Source of the DNA: Bacteroidales bacterium
GTDB taxonomy: Bacteria; Bacteroidota; Bacteroidia; Bacteroidales; UBA932
Direction: 5' to 3'
Assembly: GCA_017615435.1 (NCBI GenBank)
Contig: JAGAAF010000007.1
Coordinates: 1-18,587, forward strand
DNA: 18,587 nt
Shown here: positions 15,277 to 18,587 of the stretch, piece by piece
How the letters are laid out: the number at the start of each line of letters is the position of its first letter
Position numbering within the stretch: the first letter of the stretch is position 1
Notes under the pieces: model-generated
Databases searched by the model: none
Told to the model about the DNA's origin: nothing
Seen by the model: only the letters and a program-made list of their open reading frames with translations
Translations under genes and position numbers: made by a program

Positions 15277-15588
15277 ATGGAATATAGATTGGATAATTAT
15301 TCGCGTCAACCGGAGATTCTGATGATGCGCTTGGCGGAGAACAGTAAGGCGAGGAGACTGGAGAAAGGGTATAGTCGAAGGACGTTGTCTGAGTTGACAA
15401 ATATCCCTGCGCCGACTATCGAAAGATTCGAAAGGACAGGCAAAATATCCCTTGAGTCATTCTGCCGCCTGGTTATCGAATTCGACTACTTCGATGAACT
15501 CGGCGCCGTTCTTGGCAGGACGAAATACTCGACAGCTAAAGAACTGGAGCAAATCAACAACAACCGAAGCAGAATCAAAGGCAGATGA
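15277..15588 (+). CDS. hipB: HipB-like antitoxin, XRE-family HTH
   Basis: 103 residues. A five-helix XRE-type domain spans about 18-82: RLAENSKARRLEKGYSRRTL then LSELTNIPAPTIERFERTGK, with the HTH at about 36-52. The C-terminal tail (83-103) is polar and basic and could be the flexible part that contacts or is degraded. The call as antitoxin comes from its position: its stop overlaps the hipA start as ATGA, the usual order and coupling of the pair. By family knowledge HipB neutralises HipA and represses the operon. Confidence 0.8.
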   Translation: MEYRLDNYSRQPEILMMRLAENSKARRLEKGYSRRTLSELTNIPAPTIERFERTGKISLESFCRLVIEFDYFDELGAVLGRTKYSTAKELEQINNNRSRIKGR

Positions 15589-16715
15589 TACCTGAAATTA
15601 AAGTATTGTATGTCCTATACCGGAACAGTATGGTTGGAACTATCCAGAAGGATGGCTCCACCGGCGCCTGTGTATTTGAGTATGATAAAGAGTGGCTTGC
15701 GGATGGCTTTTCGATTTCGCCGACTGAGTTGCCTTTGAAGAGCGGCTTGTTCGTCGGTGATCCGGAGAAGTTCGGCGGTGGCTTCGCCGTGTTCGAAGAC
15801 AGCATTCCGGATGGCTATGGTCTTTTCCTGCTGGACCGCATACTTAAAAAACAGGGATCGTCGTTGAAGGAACTGTCTGTGCCGCAGATTCTGTCCATTA
15901 TAGGAACGGCCGGAATGGGCGCGCTTATGTATGTTCCTGAGATGCCGGGAGTCGGCCGCCAAAAAGAGGTGGTCGATCCGGAAGCTCTGGAGTTGCTTCA
16001 ATCAGAAGCGTTGAAGGTGTTGTCCGAAAAGGGTGAAGGCGATGAGGCGCTGCTTTACTACAACAGCGCTAATTCGGGCGGCGCCAGGCCGAAGGTGGTT
16101 GCCCGGAGGGCTGACGGTACTCACTGGATAGTCAAGTTCCGCCATATATATGATTCGGAGTCGATAGGCAGGGAGGAGTATCTTTATATGCAGACTGCAG
16201 GGGAATGTGGGATTACCATCCCCCGGATTGAGCTTATAAATGACAAATATTTTGCGATAGAGCGCTTTGATATCGACCGCAACGGAGAGAGGATTCACAC
16301 CCTAACCGCTTCAGCGCTTCTAAAAACTGATTTCAAAAACCAAAGCGCAGATTATACAAATCTCCTGGCCCTTACCGGCTTCCTTACCCAGGACCCCGTT
16401 CAGGTTGAGGAAATGTTTCGCCGTATGGTATTCAATATAGTGGCAATCAACAAAGACGACCACTCCAAGAACTTCTCCTTCCTGTGCATAGAGGGTAAGT
16501 GGAGCCTCGCGCCTGCTTACGACATTACCTATTCCCCTCAGGGCACAAACGGCGAACACGCAACCTCTGTCTTCTACCACGGCGATCCTTCGCTGGAAGA
16601 CGTTCTCAAAGCCGGTACTGAAATACGTATCCCCAAGGCCCGGTGTCTGGAGATAATCTCAAAGATCGAGGATATCTGTTCCCTCCGCCTTCCGCTCATC
16701 CACAAACTTTCATAA
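15585..16715 (+). CDS. hipA: HipA-family serine/threonine kinase toxin
   Basis: 376 residues, with both the N-terminal HipA subdomain (about 6-118) and the kinase-like C-terminal part, so it is a full-length form and not a split HipS/HipT type. Motifs: glycine-rich/autophosphorylation loop YNSANSGGARPK (159-170) with candidate Ser161 or Ser164, ATP-binding Lys184 in WIVKF, catalytic NKDDHSKNF (289-297) with Asp291, and metal-binding YDITYSP (312-318). Some HipA kinases phosphorylate glutamyl-tRNA synthetase; the target here is unknown. The key catalytic residues look intact, so it is probably active. Its stop lies 24 nt before ddl. Sense-strand composition changes from G/T-rich to C/A-rich at about 16290. 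Confidence 0.9.
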   Translation: MIPEIKVLYVLYRNSMVGTIQKDGSTGACVFEYDKEWLADGFSISPTELPLKSGLFVGDPEKFGGGFAVFEDSIPDGYGLFLLDRILKKQGSSLKELSVPQILSIIGTAGMGALMYVPEMPGVGRQKEVVDPEALELLQSEALKVLSEKGEGDEALLYYNSANSGGARPKVVARRADGTHWIVKFRHIYDSESIGREEYLYMQTAGECGITIPRIELINDKYFAIERFDIDRNGERIHTLTASALLKTDFKNQSADYTNLLALTGFLTQDPVQVEEMFRRMVFNIVAINKDDHSKNFSFLCIEGKWSLAPAYDITYSPQGTNGEHATSVFYHGDPSLEDVLKAGTEIRIPKARCLEIISKIEDICSLRLPLIHKLS

Positions 16716-16723
16716 AAAAATGC

Positions 16724-16731
16724 TAAATTTG
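16724..16731 (+). promoter_or_regulatory. -7 box of ddl, 8 nt before the start codon
   Basis: TAAATTTG matches TAnnTTTG and lies in the 24-nt gap after hipA; eight bases (AAGCCATT) separate it from ATG at 16740. No clear -33 box. It suggests ddl has its own promoter and a leaderless or nearly leaderless transcript. Confidence 0.5.
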
Positions 16732-16739
16732 AAGCCATT

Positions 16740-17957
16740 ATGAAACTAAACGTTGGAGTTCTGTTCGGCGGAAGGTCCGTCGAGAATGAGATTTCGGTGG
16801 TCACTGCCCTGCAGGTTATCGAGGCGCTGGACACGGAGAAGTATCAGATAGTTCCAATCTACATTGCGAAGACCGGAAAGTGGTACACCGGCAAGGCCCT
16901 GATGGATCTGGCGAAGTACCGCAATATGCCCGCTCTTTTCAAGGAGTGCAAGGAAGTGTTCTTCAAGTCGGTCTACGGCGACCATAATCTCTACACCAAC
17001 GGCGCTTTCGGAAAGCAGAAAGTGGTGGCGAAGATCGACACGATACTCCCGACCCTTCACGGAACCAACTGCGAAGATGGAACTCTCCAGGGCGTGCTCG
17101 AGGTAATCGGTATCCCTTACGTCGGATGCAACACCTTCGCTTCGGCCAACGGTATGGACAAGATCGCGATGAAGCAGATCCTCCGCGACAGCGGCATTTC
17201 GGTCGTGGACTTCGTGTGGTTCACGGACAAGGAGTGGGACGACAGGCGCGAGACCGTGCTGAACAATATCGAGAAGACCATCCCGTATCCCGTGATTATC
17301 AAGCCGGCGAACTCCGGTTCGAGTGTGGGTATTTCTCCCGCGCATAACAGGGAAGAGCTGGAGCAGGCGATCGACTATGCCGCCCAGTTCACCACGAGGG
17401 TGATCGTGGAGCGTATGCTCGGCAAGCTCAAGGAAGTGAACTGCTCCGTGATGGGCGATTACTACGACTGCAAGCCTTCAGTCTGCGAGATTCCGTTAAG
17501 AAGCGGTGAGATTCTCAGCTACTCGGACAAGTACCAGAGCGGCGGCGCGAAGGGCTCCAAGGGCGCGAAGCTGACCGGCGCGAAAGTCGCCGGTCCGAAG
17601 CTCGCCGGAGCCAAGGGCGCCGACGGTGCGGGTATGGCCTCGCTGAAGCGTCAGCTGCCAGCCGACCTCCCGGACAACGTCACCGAACTCGTGCAGGAAT
17701 TCGCAATGCGCACCTTCAAGACTCTCGGCTGCGAAGGCCTCGCCCGAATCGACCTTATGATCGACGAGACGGATGGCCGTATCTACGTCAACGAGATCAA
17801 CACCATCCCTGGTTCGCTCTCGTCTTACCTCTGGGAGTACACGGGCATTCCTTTCTCAAAGGTTCTCGACAACCTCATCCAGAGATCCTTCGCGCGCAGC
17901 CGCGAGGAATCTTTCAAGGTGGTCGACTTCGGCGGCAACATCTTCGCTTCCCGTTAA
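16740..17957 (+). CDS. ddl: D-alanine--D-alanine ligase with a Gly/Ala/Lys-rich insertion
   Basis: ATP-grasp ligase making D-Ala-D-Ala for the peptidoglycan stem peptide. 405 residues, longer than the common 300-370. Motifs: FGGRSVENEIS (9-19) with Glu15 as in DdlB, LHGTNCEDGTLQG (106-118), KPANSGSSVGIS (188-199), DKYQSG (263-268), ARIDLM (335-340), and VNEINTIPGS (350-359). The omega-loop Tyr265 is kept where D-Ala-D-Lac ligases have His, which favours D-Ala as second substrate (inference). Between DKY and PADLP lies an insertion (about 268-298) built of repeated GAK, AGPK and KGAK units. I recall shorter GSKG-type inserts in clostridial Ddl proteins. It is followed after 3 nt by prmC. Confidence 0.92.
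   Translation: MKLNVGVLFGGRSVENEISVVTALQVIEALDTEKYQIVPIYIAKTGKWYTGKALMDLAKYRNMPALFKECKEVFFKSVYGDHNLYTNGAFGKQKVVAKIDTILPTLHGTNCEDGTLQGVLEVIGIPYVGCNTFASANGMDKIAMKQILRDSGISVVDFVWFTDKEWDDRRETVLNNIEKTIPYPVIIKPANSGSSVGISPAHNREELEQAIDYAAQFTTRVIVERMLGKLKEVNCSVMGDYYDCKPSVCEIPLRSGEILSYSDKYQSGGAKGSKGAKLTGAKVAGPKLAGAKGADGAGMASLKRQLPADLPDNVTELVQEFAMRTFKTLGCEGLARIDLMIDETDGRIYVNEINTIPGSLSSYLWEYTGIPFSKVLDNLIQRSFARSREESFKVVDFGGNIFASR
17541..17633 (+). repeat. Low-complexity coding segment in ddl
   Basis: About 31 codons, largely Gly, Ala and Lys, in an irregular 4-6 residue repeat (KGAK, TGAK, AGPK, AGAK). The DNA is correspondingly repetitive (GGCGCGAAG, GGCGCGAAA, GGTCCGAAG, GGAGCCAAG). It interrupts the active-site omega loop region of the ligase. 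Confidence 0.8.
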
Positions 17958-17960
17958 ACG

Positions 17961-18587
17961 ATGCGCCTTGCGGACTTTCAGAGCAAGGCAGTCGAGGACC
18001 TCTCCCGGCTTTACCCGTCGGACGAGGCCCGAAGCATCGTGAGCATACTTCTTCAGGAGCGTCTCGGTATGCCGAGTTACGCGCCGGTCACCGAACCCGA
18101 CCGTGAGATAGACGGAGAGACACTGGCTCCCGATATGGAGCGGCTATTGAAATCAGAACCTATCCAGTACATCCTCGGTTATGCCGAATTCTACGGCCGG
18201 CGTTTTCGCGTCACGCCGGACGTGCTCATACCCCGCCCGGAAACGGAGGAACTGATAGAAGCCGTGCTTAAATCCCCGGTCGCTGCCGGCCATGACCCCA
18301 GAATACTGGACCTTTGCACTGGCTCAGGTTGCATCGCCTGGACCCTCGCGCTGGAAATCCCGGATGCCTCCGTCGTGGGAGTGGACATCTCCCCGAAAGC
18401 GCTGAACGTCGCGCGAAACCAATTCCACGATCCCCGAGTCTCCTTCCGCCGGGCGGACGTGTTGGCTCCGCCCCTTCCCTTAGAGGGCCCTTTCGATATT
18501 ATCGTCAGCAACCCGCCGTATGTTCTCGAGTCGGAACGCGCGGAGATGCGCCCGAACGTTCTCGATTACGAGCCAGACCTCGCGCTG
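17961..18587 (+). CDS. prmC: PrmC (HemK), release factor glutamine methyltransferase, 3' end outside window
   Basis: First 209 residues; the frame is open at the window end. Methylates the GGQ glutamine of peptide release factors RF1 and RF2 using S-adenosylmethionine. Helical N-terminal domain at 1-85 with EPIQYILG (66-73), then IPRPETEEL (90-98), the SAM-binding motif I ILDLCTGSGCIA (115-126), VDIS (141-144), and the catalytic NPPYV (184-188). These are diagnostic for PrmC over other N5-glutamine methyltransferases. It starts 3 nt after the ddl stop, probably in the same transcript; no ribosome binding site is visible. Confidence 0.93.
   Translation, partial: MRLADFQSKAVEDLSRLYPSDEARSIVSILLQERLGMPSYAPVTEPDREIDGETLAPDMERLLKSEPIQYILGYAEFYGRRFRVTPDVLIPRPETEELIEAVLKSPVAAGHDPRILDLCTGSGCIAWTLALEIPDASVVGVDISPKALNVARNQFHDPRVSFRRADVLAPPLPLEGPFDIIVSNPPYVLESERAEMRPNVLDYEPDLAL

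Noticed and set aside
17541..17633. Frameshift or assembly error in ddl
   Set aside because: The frame stays open and the conserved Ddl motifs continue in the same frame on both sides, so the segment is a genuine in-frame insertion as far as the sequence shows.

Overview
The window looks like chromosome of a Bacteroidales-type bacterium (phylum Bacteroidota). Reasons: the rod-shape, TopA, IspD and Lrp proteins are of the type seen in that phylum; Shine-Dalgarno sequences are largely absent; several starts are preceded by the Bacteroidota -7 box TAnnTTTG, once with a perfect TTTG-N21-TAnnTTTG promoter; and the tRNA 3' CCA is not encoded. Coding DNA is moderately GC-rich. Genus and species cannot be fixed from the sequence.

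Layout. (1) 36-944, minus strand: a tRNA-Leu(UAA) gene split in the anticodon, between U34 and A35, by a group I intron of about 725 nt. The intron encodes an HNH homing-type endonuclease whose 3' end runs through the ribozyme core. A terminator-like hairpin follows and a -7 box precedes. (2) 945-1522: non-coding DNA holding a family of hairpins (12-bp-class stems, 13-nt loops, both orientations) plus loose half copies. (3) 1523-6964, minus strand: the cell-elongation operon mreB-mreC-mreD-mrdA(PBP2)-rodA, tightly packed and often overlapping, read from one promoter at 6989-7021. (4) 7014-7703: ispD, divergent from mreB and tail-to-tail with the next pair. (5) 7695-10475, minus strand: topA followed by an Lrp/AsnC regulator. 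(6) 10537-15128, plus strand: a class A PBP (PBP1A type), an alpha/beta hydrolase 1 nt behind it, a perfect palindrome, then a membrane-anchored MurF-like Mur ligase. (7) 15159-16715: terminator-like hairpin, then a HipB/HipA toxin-antitoxin pair. (8) 16740-18587: a D-Ala-D-Ala ligase with an unusual Gly/Ala/Lys-rich insertion, and prmC, cut by the window end.

How it fits together. Most genes serve the cell wall: MreBCD with RodA and PBP2 drive lateral growth, PBP1A polymerises and cross-links, and the Ddl-like and MurF-like ligases would make or attach the D-Ala-D-Ala end. The hydrolase, membrane Mur ligase and Ddl look like a module interrupted by hipBA.

The strongest unusual item is the endonuclease-bearing group I intron in tRNA-Leu(UAA). 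Next are the covarying hairpin family, the hydrolase/membrane-MurF/Ddl module, and the repeated placement of a -7 box only 7-8 nt before ATG, which predicts leaderless or nearly leaderless mRNAs.
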